64,000 nt of DNA, taken from Lineus longissimus (lineage: Eukaryota; Nemertea; Pilidiophora; Heteronemertea; Lineidae). The DNA lies in NCBI RefSeq assembly GCF_910592395.1, contig NC_088317.1, positions 1,054,001 through 1,118,000 on the forward strand. The letters run 5' to 3'. How positions within the stretch are numbered: position 1 is the first letter of the stretch; each line of letters begins with the position of its first letter. The translations under genes and the position numbers were made by a program. Under the pieces are notes generated by a model. The model made no database searches and was not told the origin of the DNA. It saw only the letters and a program-made list of their open reading frames with translations. Below, piece after piece: positions 53,261 to 64,000 of the stretch.

Positions 53261-53556
53261 CACCTTCAGGGCCAAACCACGTAGATCAACGTGGCCCAAA
53301 TCCCCCCTCTCAGAGCTGGTTATCGGAGTCTCATGGACTTCGTGAAAGAACTACGCCATCGCCATCTTCAGGGCAAGGTAGGAACTGAAAATACCAAACG
53401 GTATTTTCATCATTTTCACGGTATTTTTATTTTTTATCTTGCCCTGAAGATGGCGATGGCGTAGTTCTCTCATGAAGTCCACGAAACTCCGATAACCAGC
53501 TCAAGAGGGGGATTTGGGCCACGTACGTAGATCTACGTGGTTCGGCGCTGAAGGTG
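53261..53556. mobile_element. 296-bp foldback element (MITE) flanked by TTAA
   Basis: Two arms of about 120 bp are inverted copies, from CACCTTCAGGGCC through CCACGTAGATC, GAGCTGGTTATCGGAG and ACTACGCCATCGCCATCTTC to AGGGCAAG. The right arm is the reverse complement with about 10% differences. The AT-rich loop is about 53380-53440. TTAA at 53257-53260 and 53557-53560 is consistent with a TTAA target duplication, which points to a piggyBac-type origin (inferred). It has no coding capacity and could form a long hairpin. Confidence 0.8.
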
Positions 53557-53742
53557 TTAACAGGTCTCCTGATGGGCCAGTCCACTTTGATTATTCATGC
53601 GAAGACCACAACAGTCTCTTGTTTCATTCAATCCCAGGACTGGAATCCACTAAACTTCAATACCATTCTCCATCAAGGCCAAGGGTTCTTCAGAGAGAAA
53701 TAACAAAATCTTCTAGAGATTAACAAAATGATTTCGACTTTT

Positions 53743-53748
53743 TTTATT
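53743..53748 (-). terminator. Candidate distal poly(A) signal for ATG4 (AATAAA on the minus strand)
   Basis: The best minus-strand AATAAA between the ATG4 stop and the foldback element. It would imply a 1.7-kb 3'UTR for ATG4. Nearer variant signals may be used instead. Confidence 0.3.
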
Positions 53749-53756
53749 TTGTGCAC

Positions 53757-55445
53757 ATTACCTTATTAACTTATAGATACATGTATACAGAAAATAATAC
53801 TCGGAAGCATGGCATCTGCATATTCTGGACATTTTTTCAAATATTTTGGAGAAAAACAAAGTCCTATTGTGAGGAATTGTTTTCTAAAAACTTTATACCC
53901 CAAACCCCTCGTAACTCGCATCATGGACAAAGAAGGGCATTGTCTGGCTCCAAAAGTCCAAGGCAAGAAATAGATAATCCTCAATGGGACTCAGACCAAA
54001 AATGAGTGGGTAAAATTATTGACTGCAGCAAAGGAAATATGATTTATTATGTACATATCTACAATGACACTATATACATTGTACAATATACACAATGGAA
54101 ATACACATGTGTCCATACATGTAATGTTCATACATGTAATGTATTTGCACCTTCATCAAGACCATTATGGTCAAACTATCAGAATTGCCAAAAACTATCA
54201 AAGGCAAAAAACTGATCTTTTCACAATAACTGAAATTCAATGAAATGAAATGCAAAAAGTGATAGAAATTGATGAATTTGAGCAAAGTAATGTCACTGTC
54301 ACTGCGAGTGTAAACATTCTGTGATTATTCATTTAGGTCACAACCAGTACTTGTCACCAAAAGCTGTCCTTGCATTGACTCACATACTAGACTATGAACA
54401 GGCCATGATTATTTTGCACCAATGTGCATGTATATAGTCTTTTGCGGCATTTACAGGCAATCTATGATCCATTACTGGTTGTGGATGTACTACATGACTA
54501 ATCAGAGTATGTTTGATAACAGTGGAAATACAAACACATCTTTACAGAGTACAACATTGATTGAAAATCAGACATTTCTCTATCAGGATTCGAGGTAAAA
54601 TCTTGTACTTCTACTGCAGTTACAATGGTTCAGAGGTGTAGATGTGTTACCTGTCGGTAAATGCAATATCTTTAGTTCTGTGACGCTTCCCTTTGAGTGA
54701 ACACTGCTTGAGATACGCTACACTTATTGTTGTTACTCGGTGCTGGACCCCTCCCCAAAACCTATGAGTGCAACATGTGTACAATGATTGAGTATAGGTA
54801 TGTGCTACAACCCCATGACTAAGGTAACTAGCAGCCTAAAAGATCTTTTAATAACAAGTGGATTGTTGGTTTTGATCTGTACTAACTCGATACAAAAGGT
54901 CCTTTTACATGTAACTAGAAACATACAGCATGTCAGAAGGAAAGGTTTTGGGCAAACCACTTGATGAACCACCGGGTGTCTCAATACTTAGGGTAACCAA
55001 GTCTGTAACCCCCCCCCCCTCCACCCAATCACCTTTCAAATGAAAATGAACTTCATCCACAGCCAAACCCCATGCATTGAGAGTATTTGGCATGAATGCC
55101 TGGCCATTCATAGCAAACTTGCCTGGTCTGTCCTAGCACCATTTTAAACAAGAAAAAATATTGAAGTATAAACACACATTTGTTATCAACTACTTTGAGA
55201 TCCTTGTCACAAAATACTCTTCATATAACCCCCCCCCCCCCCCCCCCCCCCCCCCTACACAAAAAAGTGTGGCTGTGAAATGTTCAAGGAATTTATGATT
55301 TCTCATCCATTTGATATGATAAGATTCAAGCTGTAGTTTTGAGACACCCAGTATTCATACCACTCAGAAGTGGAGTATTCACAAGAATTATATACAGATA
55401 GGACCACTACTTGGCACGATTCCAATATGGCGGCAATCACGGTCG
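53757..55445. other. ATG4 3' flank, no gene recognised
   Basis: AT-rich, with short C tracts (55009-55018) and a 27-C homopolymer (55229-55255). It is probably ATG4 3'UTR in part. Confidence 0.4.
55229..55255. repeat. 27-bp poly-C tract (poly-G on the ATG4 strand)
   Basis: An uninterrupted run of C about 190 bp beyond the ATG4 stop. On the ATG4-sense strand it is a G run, a strong G-quadruplex former if transcribed. Length may be imprecise because homopolymers are error-prone in sequencing. Confidence 0.85.
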
Positions 55446-58400
55446 TCATAGCAACTCATACTCGTCGTCTGTGTCATACTGACGTTCTTCAAAGTAGGCA
55501 AATTCTGCAAGAGACGAAAAGGGAATTTATTATCAAAGTCTCAAAGCTGGGACAACATCCTGAGAAAGTACAGTCAGGGTCAATCATACAAGTATATGCC
55601 TGACACAGTAATTTAACGTCGAGAAATCAGGTTGAGTCAGTGAAGAACAAGTTATCTCAAAACAAACTAAAGTAAACAAGATCTAACTCATATGTATAAC
55701 AAACCTCATTATAGTTATATACACTGTACCTGTTTTCGTTCCCGATTGGTCAGGATATGGTTCAAATGGAGGCCAATGTCGTGGGCGAACCTGGTGGATT
55801 TCAAACATTGGTGTCTTGTTCGGCTGCACGACGTTTTGTATTAATTCCCGACACAGTCTGTCAAAGTCTTCTTCCGTATGGCAATAAAATCCCTAAAGAT
55901 AGAAAAATCACAGCAACGTATCAATAACAGTAATGGGGAGTTATGGCTCTTCATCTTAATGGAAAGAATGGGCAGTCAAGCTCAAGTGACTTGCTCAAGA
56001 TCACAAGCCAACACTCTAAAGCAGCAACAGCAAGCTTATCCATGGGCGAGCTTAGCAGAGTCATCAGTCTTAACAGGCAGAGCAGTGCAATTGGGAAACG
56101 GATGTTCGAAACACACAAATGACTGTCACGCTCAAGTTTCATGTACTTACCAGTGCTATTGAAGGATCTAGCTGTGTGATCTTCATGCGACTTGAATACA
56201 TACAGTGGTAGCTCGAGTCGTCGTCAGCAGGATTGTCAACGTATAACTGTGTTGTGTGAGGGTCAAGGTAAACCAGCTCGTCACCTGGAGGAGGAAGGTC
56301 AACGTTTATGTAGGGGAAGGTCAAAGCTCATGAATATGGAGAATGTTTCCTGGGAGTTACTGATATCATTCACAAGTAGTAAGGGTACTTTTAATATGAC
56401 TTACCAACATAACCTACGAACCAATGAGCGTGGTTTGGCTTGCCTCCAATGATTCCTACAGATTGCTTTAACGTCAAACAAACCTGAAATAATGACAAAT
56501 TAGATTTGATTGCAAATGGATCAAAAAGATCTCACACCTTCGGTTGAGCACTAGATTTGATACTGATCCCAGCTTGCTGTGATCCCCGATTTCGACTCAG
56601 GTCCTTCTGGGTTATAAACCAATCACGACATTGATTTTCCTGAGCTCACCTTTAAACTATCCACATAGACTTCATTCATTTCTGACAAGCCAAGTCTGAG
56701 AGGAACAATAAGTAGTAATGGTCGCCAGTCGGCCATCTTGTGTGGAATGGGTAAACCGTTGGGTAAGTGTCTGCCGTCCTTTATCGTTTTGGCATTCTGA
56801 TCTATGGCATTCATGACGACATCATCAGGCGTGTTTGGACTAGATTTGCACATCATCTCTGGAAATGTGCGAGAAAATGAATAACATAAGATAACGAGAT
56901 AAGAATTATACCTTTTGGAGTGAAACTTGAATTGGAAGTTACCTCATGATTTGTTCACCATCCTGGAAAACCAGGTCCCTTGGATGCATGTGAAATGTTT
57001 AGTCCCAGCAAATTGGGTCAAGTTCTTTGAAGAATTTGCCCCAAAACTAGACTTCCTGGACATGTCTCCTCATAAATACAAGTTTAAACAACACTTACTG
57101 ACATCATCAATGATAACGGTGTTGTCAAGGGCAACATGGATTGACACAGAGCTCCATTCATCGTACACCGACAATTTTCTGAAAGAGAAAGGAAAAAGGA
57201 TATCAATACAGAGCGCGTGCACTAGATAACTGTTTCTCCACCAGCCAATTAAGATGTTTAAGCCTGAACAGACACCTCTACCCAAATGGCGCCCTCTCTA
57301 TTGAGCAGACACATTTTTTGTTTCAAAATGGCTGTCACTTCTGTAATCTGGGCCACCTTTGTCAGTCCCAGTGACATCCTTCACAGTGATTCCACTGCCA
57401 TCTTCAGATGATACTCACTTTAACACCTGAGCAACTGTATTTGGTCCAAACCACTGGCCAACTGCCTTCCCTTCTGACACGCCCATTGATGCTAAAAATG
57501 GTCATGTTGGAGGATATTAGAACTTAAACGTTGCACACTAGAGTCCTGTATGAGGAAGTATCTGCTACATTCATAAAACGACGAAAGACAATAGCACTTC
57601 AACAATACTTATAAGTATAATTGCAGAGGGAAAGACAATTTTTATTACAAAGATTTATCAACATGTATATGCCTAAATTCTCCATCTATGGAGCTACTCT
57701 TGAGTGACAAATAGATATTAAAGAACTTGGCGAGTGACTTTCCCAAGAGTACAAGTGAACTGTTACAACGTATCAATGTTGTCTTCTAGGAGGTTTACTC
57801 ACCTATTTGGTGTATGGAATAATAGGCACCTTTCTTATCACCAAATAACCTCAATATGTCGTAATACTTTTGGGCGTTTGCTTCTTTATTCTTGGAATTC
57901 CATCGCCAGTCTGAAAACACCAAAGTCATAATGGGGTCAATAATGCCTGTACTCATAAGGTTCAACTGAAAACAAACAACAGCACAGCCCTTCACAAAAG
58001 CATCCACACTGGCAAGAAATCCTTCAACTATCATAACTTCACCATCAGTACTAATTTACGTTCAGAGTTGCCTAGCTCGACCTAAATGCCTCCCTATCAG
58101 AGCCTGTGCTAACATCATTGCCTAGCTCGACCTAAATGCCTCCCTTTCAGAGCCTGTGCTAACATCATTGCCTACCTCGACCTAAATGCCTCCCTATCAG
58201 AGCCTGTGCTAACATCATCTGTCCACATCGCAACATGCAGCCCCATCCCGCATCACATGATGGACCGGTACCACCTGAAACAATGTAAATCAATCAGAGT
58301 GAGAATGACCTATATCATAAATAAAGTGACCCATCTTAGTCTTAGGAAAGTTCGGACCAAGTATGTGAAATTGATGCAATGAACCTAAATTGCTATAAAC

Positions 58401-59266
58401 TTACCTATTGAAGCAAAGTTCTTCCTGTACGTACACCATATCTTTGAGAGAATGTCATTTTGTAGTTCTTCACGATCTGAAAAAGATACCTGTAGTTGTA
58501 GCCTACTGATATGTGCAGTTAAGCTCACATTTTGAGGGACTCCGAACAGGAAAGTTCCTCAGAAACACTTTTATTTTATGTGTGTTGTCAGTAAGGCTTT
58601 GAAGGTCAATTGATTACGCAGAGCTCTGTTAATTTCATGTGCCTGCCATTGAGCCACTGCAATGAATCTGCATCCCGTGATATTTACCATAAAGAGCACT
58701 GTAACTCTGCCCCAGGATGTAAACTGGGTCTTCAGTAACCGGAAAGTCTTCATACTCCAGTCCTCCACTCTCATATGTTAAAGATGCCACAAAAGATGCT
58801 AAAGTCATGAAAGTAGAGAAAAAAAGAAATTGATACAATTTTGAAGCAACATCAGCATCATGAGCAGGGCCCTGCTCCTGGTCCCTAGCCTGCCAGCCAG
58901 CAGGCTGAAGGTCACAACAATCATCTTGGACAAGACTTATGACTATATATAGGCCTAGGCTATAGCATTAGCAGTCAGTGTAGGCCTGCCTCAGTGCCTG
59001 AATGAATGAACTGAAACTAACTACTGACGTACTGTCGTCACAGTCTAGTCTTGAGTCTAGGCCTACTGACTGAGAGCCACGTCACTGAAAGAACAGGGTC
59101 GTTGGACTGGAATAAGAGAAACAATTGACTTTTTCAACCGTTTTGTTGAAACGCTAAATACTGAACAATACCTTTACGCAAAAAATATTGAAATCGAACA
59201 CTCCATCAATCAGTAAGGTGCATTTATTTACTCACCAGACATCAAATTTGGGTTCATCATCGCCAT
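55446..59266 (-). CDS. ATG4: ATG4 autophagy cysteine protease (12 exons, 405 aa)
   Basis: ATG4 cuts ATG8/LC3 precursors to expose the C-terminal Gly and deconjugates ATG8-phosphatidylethanolamine. Exons, read on the minus strand, are 59266-59236, 58798-58688, 58476-58405, 58274-58176, 57910-57803, 57491-57419, 57178-57099, 56858-56650, 56483-56405, 56284-56151, 55892-55730 and 55504-55446, all in frame. The catalytic Cys is in AGWGCMLRCGQMM; the Asp/His pair is in DELVYLDPHTTQ. Other blocks are EDPVYILGQSYSALY, AYYSIHQIASMGVSEGKAVG, ADWRPLLLIVPLRLGLSE and VGIIGGKPNHAHWFVGYVG. It ends in an acidic YDTDDEYELL, a plausible LIR (YxxL) like the C-terminal LIR of ATG4A/B. The start at 59266 is the one in phase with exon 2. 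Vertebrate ATG4A or ATG4B type; C/D look less likely. Confidence 0.97.
58070..58219 (-). repeat. Triplicated 50-bp exon-intron junction in ATG4
   Basis: Three tandem 50-bp copies (58070-58119, 58120-58169, 58170-58219) of the 3' end of the exon coding for MLAQALIGRHLGR and its donor. Only the copy joined to the exon keeps GAG|GTAGGC. The two downstream intronic copies read GAGCTAGGC, destroying the donor GT. The copies are about 96% identical, so the event is recent. Confidence 0.9.
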
Positions 59267-60353
59267 CTTTAAAATCCACTGTCATCGTTGTCATTTGTTA
59301 TAAACATTGCGATTCGTCAGATTTTGTCCGCCACAAAATTTTGGCCAATCAGACCTTGCCTTACAATCTCCATTCGGCAAACAACACTGTTTACTTCCTG
59401 CATGTCCTGGTTGGGAGAATTGACAATAAATTGTTGACGTTTCGCCCAAAAATGAAATAATAGATAGAAAACTATAAAAGGAGAAAAAGAATAAGCAATA
59501 ATTGCAGTCATTTACCAAATTACAGAAGGAGAAATGTGAAATAGATTGTTATTTCTGTTTCAAGACACTTTTAGTTTAAAGGCACAGTCGCCTTGTTATT
59601 TTCCCTGGTTTCTTCTTCTCCCCAAAGGGGTCGTTCATAAGCAGCTGTTGGACAAGAAGGATGAAGTTTCTCTTCAGAGACAGGCAATGAAATGTATTGT
59701 TGTACTCTTTTTAGTTAGACTCCGTCATCCTGATCGTTTTTATTGGACTTTTGGGCTGTGCCTTTGAATTCCAACCAGCTTTAGCCGCAATAGCCTATGT
59801 AACTCATTAACTGTACAGTGAGACTGCATGTACACTTTGATGTGCTTTATCATCTGCTAGTATTTGCTAAGTCAGTTTCCTCTATTTCCAATATACTGGG
59901 ACAGAATGACAAATAATAGATTCTGAGTTCTAAATGCATATTAAAACCCATCAGATCTACTAGTAATCAATTTAAAAAAATTTAGCAGACGACGCAAACT
60001 CTGGCACTGACGTCATGTTGACCTACCACAATGCACTATCCATATCCGCCATATTAGTGGGTGCTGGTCGTGTTGGCCAGTACGTGTTGGCAAGGTTTAG
60101 TCACACAAAAACGACGCAATATACTCAATTTCAAAAGGAATCGGAACATTTTGTCCCAATTTAAAAAGAAATATGAACTATGGATCCTATCCATGGGATA
60201 TATACAGGTGTTAGGTGACGTTGTTGGTGAAACCTAGGGGATTTTCAGTCGGCGACTGGAAACAACCCATCCGAAGAAAACCTATCACTCCGTGCATTGG
60301 TGTACATTTTGCTGTACATTTGTAGTACTTTGCATACAGCACGACAGTCAAAC
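59267..60353. promoter_or_regulatory. Divergent ATG4 / TSC22D promoter region
   Basis: 1.1 kb between the two start codons without a recognised coding exon. It contains a full CRE and a nearby CCGCCATATTAG (YY1-like) motif. Sharing of promoter elements is inferred from the layout. Confidence 0.45.
60008..60015. promoter_or_regulatory. Full palindromic CRE (TGACGTCA) upstream of the TSC22D gene
   Basis: A perfect CREB/ATF site 339 nt before the TSC22D ATG, near a YY1-like CCGCCATATT (about 60049). TSC22-family genes are stress- and hormone-responsive in vertebrates, so a CRE is plausible; no direct evidence. Confidence 0.45.
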
Positions 60354-61999
60354 ATGGCTGACAACAAAACAGGGGCGGCTGGTCGTTCCAGACAGAACAA
60401 TCCTGTTGATCAGACGAGACGGTCTGATCCCCAATTCAATGTAGACAATGGGGTAAATGATATGGGTAGTAATGTACCTGCTGTAGAAATATTGCAGAAA
60501 ATGGGCATTCCTGTCAACTTGATGGTGAATGCAAGCATGAGCAAGAAAAAGAGTTCCTTCCAAATCACAAGTGTCAGTGCGATGAAGCATTCGGAAATGC
60601 ATGAAGGAGATGCTGATAGTATGGACGATTTGGATGAAACGCACACTGAGGATGTGAGCTCTGAAGTATTGGATTGCTCCAAGACGACGGACATCGAACC
60701 AGATCCAAGTTCGACAGAAGAAACGCCACCAATGGCCAATCTCGGTTTAGTTGTTGAAGCCATCAAAGTCGACAAAGAAAGAAGTGATACTACGTCTCGG
60801 TTCAAAGTTGTTAAAATAGCTTCTAAGGAGCCGTTTAAGCGAGGGCGGTGGTGGTGTTCAGACTTTAGTGATGAACCTTCAGTTGATCGGGACAAGGAGA
60901 GGGCAAACTCCGATGTTAAAAGGGAGGATGATATTTCTGTTCCGGTGTCTGAGAACTCGAGTGCGGCAAGTTCTGTACACTATGTGCCAGATCAGCAGAA
61001 TGAACATGAAGAAATAAAGGACCCTGGTATGTTTTCATTGAAGACAGACGGCAGTCAGATGTTGATAGATGATGATAGTGATTATGAACATCAACAGCGA
61101 CAGCCGTCAACAATGGTGAAAGTAATGCCTGATTCTGGGCAACCTGGTGTGACGGACATGTACCAGCAAAAAGCAATCACCCAAAATGCTGGTTTAATGC
61201 AGAATAATAACCTTAACTCGGTGTCTCATTCGGTAAAAGAGTTTACAAATGCTCCTCCATTGATTCAGAATGTTCCTAAGCCACAACAGTCGCATGTGGC
61301 GCCTGGCAATAACTTGAAATCGGACCAGTTAAATTCAGCTTCAAGTAATGTCCCAAGTTCAAGTAGTTCTCAGCCACCCCAGTCTTCACATGGAATGCCT
61401 TCACAAACTTCGGGTGCAATGTCATCGGTACCTAAACCTGGTACGAAAGGAAATATTACGTCTGATGTGTACACTGGGAAACGGTTGCAAGATTCCACAC
61501 AAGGGGCCCAAGGAAAGAATAGCTCTCCAATGGCGCAGGGAGCTCCCCCTGGTCAGTCGCCAGGTAATGGTAACCACGCTAATGGAAATGGTACAACTTC
61601 GAAGCCAGAGTATCATCAGCAGAGTGGTCAGCGAGACACATCTTCTAATGTTTTACTTAGTCAGCAGACAATGACAACAAGTACTGTCACCAATAGTCAA
61701 CAAACGAACAGTGCAAGCGTGATAACTAGTGATTATAATATGACCAATTCCCCAAATATGTTGCCGAGGATTCAAGTGACGACGCAGTCGGGTTACGAAA
61801 GTGAATCTGGAGCAATGGGTGAAGACACTGCAGTTGCTAACGAAAACATTGCCCCTAAAGAAACGGCAAAGGATGATCCCATGGATTCTTATGAGTCGGC
61901 TGAAAAGACGCAGTTGCTGTTGGAGCAGATGGTGTCTTCTGGGCAGGGGATTACGGCGGCGCTCGGCAGTCCAATCAAGGACGGAGATGGCGATGAAAG
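60354..61999 (+). CDS. TSC22-domain family protein, long isoform, first coding exon (bunched/TSC22D1/TSC22D2 type)
   Basis: One 1646-nt coding exon (548 codons plus 2 nt) ending at a consensus donor (GAAAG|GTATG). The leucine-zipper TSC box exon is not in the window and should lie to the right. Conserved long-isoform blocks: KKKSSFQITSV (residues about 65-75), DSMDDLDETHTEDVSSE (about 86-102), and SRFKVVKI followed by EPFKRGRWWCSDF (about 150-180). The rest is low-complexity Ser/Gln/Asn-rich, as in the fly and vertebrate long forms. The ATG at 60354 (AACATGG, good Kozak) is preferred over an in-frame ATG at 60297 that would add a non-conserved hydrophobic stretch. The RFKV core fits the RFxV motif bound by SPAK/OSR1 and WNK CCT domains. 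Confidence 0.9.
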
Positions 62000-64000
62000 G
62001 TATGTTATTTAGTTCTGTTAGATAAAGTACAACATTCTGTTGATTTTTCAAAGCATTTGTTTTTCTTTAAGTGAAGTTTACCTGTTTATTATGAAGTCAA
62101 GTGCAGCGTGTACACTGTAAGTTCAGCAAGACGCCTGGCTGATCTTTATATGGAATTGGAAATCAGTGATCAGGAATGTACACTTGTACTGGTTAATATA
62201 CATGTAAGAGACTTATTTGAGGGGAGAGGTCGCCCTGCCAATCTTGGTCTCATGTTGCCCACGTGTTGATTTCAGTCTAAACTTGCTGTTGCCCGCCAGG
62301 TTATCTGTTTCACATCGTCCCAAGTTGCCCTTGCAACGAACCACCTTTAAGTTGCTTTCACATAATTATCATTTGTCAGACACAGAAGAAGCCCATTGCA
62401 TCTGATGGAACAGTGAGTAATAGTTGATTGACTTCCGTAGAAGTTTGCATTTAAGTTGCAAGCACTAACAATTGGGTTGCTATGGGTTCTGCAGGTGCTG
62501 CAATGTATGGAGACAATTTTTCAACTGGAACAAATTAGAATTTTATTTAGTTGGGTTTGAAAATGCTAATTTTAATGTAGTGACACTGGCTAGAGTACTG
62601 CTTATTCAGTGGGTGCTGGTAAAATCTGATTGTTTTGGCTGTAAAATGGGTATGCTTGCCTTAGTACTAGTACTACTATTCATTGCTAGTAGCAAGGGAG
62701 AAATTTGAATTGTGCTGAGCTTAGTTCATCCTGCTTTTTCTATTGCTTTGAAATCTGGCTTAAACGCATACTAAATAACTCACGAGACCAGTGTTCCTCC
62801 AGACATGGCAGAGAGATGGGGGAGGGGGACACAACCCCCCCTTAAAAAAGCCATAAGATTGTGAATTCAGTCACTGGCGTTGACCTTTCAACCCTCTCAT
62901 GAAATGGTTTCTGGAGGAGAAACTGCAGACTTCTTATCATCTAATATGTCTTTCTGCTTTTGTTGCTGAACTTCAGTTTTTGCTCCCCCTTGCTTGCTAA
63001 AGTGAATGACATGATGCATGTTAACTGCTCTTTATTCTGCTCATTTTCTGTTGAGTTCATTTTGTAGTCTTGCTGGTATGATTGTGCCAATACCCAGTAT
63101 TACTAACAGTTTGTGGGGCCTCAAGTCGCACATGTCTGATATCTTCACAAAATAAAAAATACTCAGATTTTGCATGTAGGATTGCAATTGGTAATTTTTC
63201 GAGATTCGTGGGCCGTAGAGTCCATTTTCACTCTCCATTTGTGAAAAATTCAATATACTGCATGTCATTGGAGCAAATTATCTGCATGTCATGTCTGTAC
63301 TGCTGCTGCTACAAGGCCCTAATTCTGTTCTCGTTAAAACATCACTTGTACTGCATACTGTTTTACAAAGCAATCATGTTATTGTTAAATAAAACCACTG
63401 TAAATGGTCATCAACCCGTGCTCTAATCGAGTGGTGACATTACATGAATTACGAAGATTCACTCAAACTTTGACACAATTAGCGTGCAAGGGCCCAGAAA
63501 TAACTACAGTTCCAGACGCATGACCAATACTGGAGTAGGCCTGATCATTTTGAGACCAGAAGCCTTCAATACATGTGACTGAAGTGGCTACTTCAACAAG
63601 TTCAATGGAAATCTATTTCAGGTTAGATGGATGTATCATTGTCAACATGATTGACCAGTAAAACTGTTGTGACATTTGACCTTAAAATAAGAAGTCAAAA
63701 GATGGTGACGAATTGGACTGATCCTCTTTCCAAAAAAGGCTACGTCATTACGACATCACATCGATAGCTTTCCTTAAAAAGACAGGGTATCATAGCCGAT
63801 GGAGAAGTTGGTGAAGGAAGTCAAGCCAAAGTTCTTGGCTTCTTCCCAAATATTACATGTGTTTTATATGTCTGGTGTAATAATGACTACATAACATGTA
63901 TAAATGTCGGATCTTTGACTCTGTACTGGTGACAGGTACTCAGGTGTCACATGGAGTCATAAATCAGGAGACCTATATCGTGTGTGGCCCTAAAAATCTT
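62000..64000 (+). other. Intron of the TSC22D gene (to window end)
   Basis: Follows the donor at 61999/62000. I found no TSC box (leucine zipper) exon and no other gene. A short C-rich tract lies near 62836-62842. Short open frames here lack family features. Confidence 0.6.

Noticed and set aside
58070-58169. Extra ATG4 coding exons
   Set aside because: The duplicated segments lack a donor GT and any acceptor of their own; only the copy at 58170-58219 is joined to the exon and keeps frame with the next one.

Overview
The window is animal nuclear DNA, from an invertebrate bilaterian, probably marine. The evidence is intron-rich orthologues of conserved metazoan genes with GT-AG introns mostly of 100-700 bp, a metazoan RPB1 with a long heptad CTD, CCDC39 (which implies motile cilia), and AT-rich non-coding DNA with short DNA-transposon relics. 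I cannot name the species. The frequent TAGGCCTA-type words resemble echinoderm, other deuterostome or lophotrochozoan genomes, but that is an impression and not proof. I saw no tRNA, rRNA or CRISPR array.

Ten genes were reconstructed exon by exon, and every internal junction was checked for reading-frame continuity. Left to right: CAB39/MO25 (-, 3' part outside the window), a flavin-containing monooxygenase (+), EBPL (-), an NT5DC2/3-type mitochondrial HAD 5'-nucleotidase (+), a small secreted Cys-rich protein with a lysine-rich tail (-, no family recognised), CCDC39 (+), MIPEP (-), POLR2A/RPB1 (+), ATG4 (-), and a long-isoform TSC22-domain gene (+, 3' part outside the window). Strands alternate without exception, so the region is a chain of divergent promoters (about 0.23 kb to 4 kb between start codons) and convergent 3' ends.

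Accessory DNA sits in four places. EBPL intron 1 (11.1-13.9 kb) holds two adjacent Mutator-like elements with 9-bp target duplications, one carrying a truncated transposase. Intron 1 of the secreted-protein gene holds a 68-bp minisatellite (24.05-24.66 kb). The 25-28.9 kb intergenic region holds a roughly 1-kb inverted-repeat element built on the palindrome TTCACCATGGTGAA. A 296-bp foldback element flanked by TTAA lies at 53.26-53.56 kb between POLR2A and ATG4.

The genes are mostly unrelated housekeeping genes: transcription (POLR2A), mitochondrial presequence processing (MIPEP), autophagy (ATG4), ciliary dynein-arm docking (CCDC39), and sterol-isomerase-like or xenobiotic chemistry (EBPL, FMO). 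One functional thread is that MO25 (activator of SPAK/OSR1 and LKB1) and the TSC22D protein (with an RFxV docking motif) both belong to WNK-SPAK/OSR1 signalling. CAB39L, EBPL, TSC22D1 and MIPEP all lie on human chromosome 13q, so part of this neighbourhood looks like an ancestral linkage group. The most novel protein here is the secreted one at 22.7-24.9 kb.
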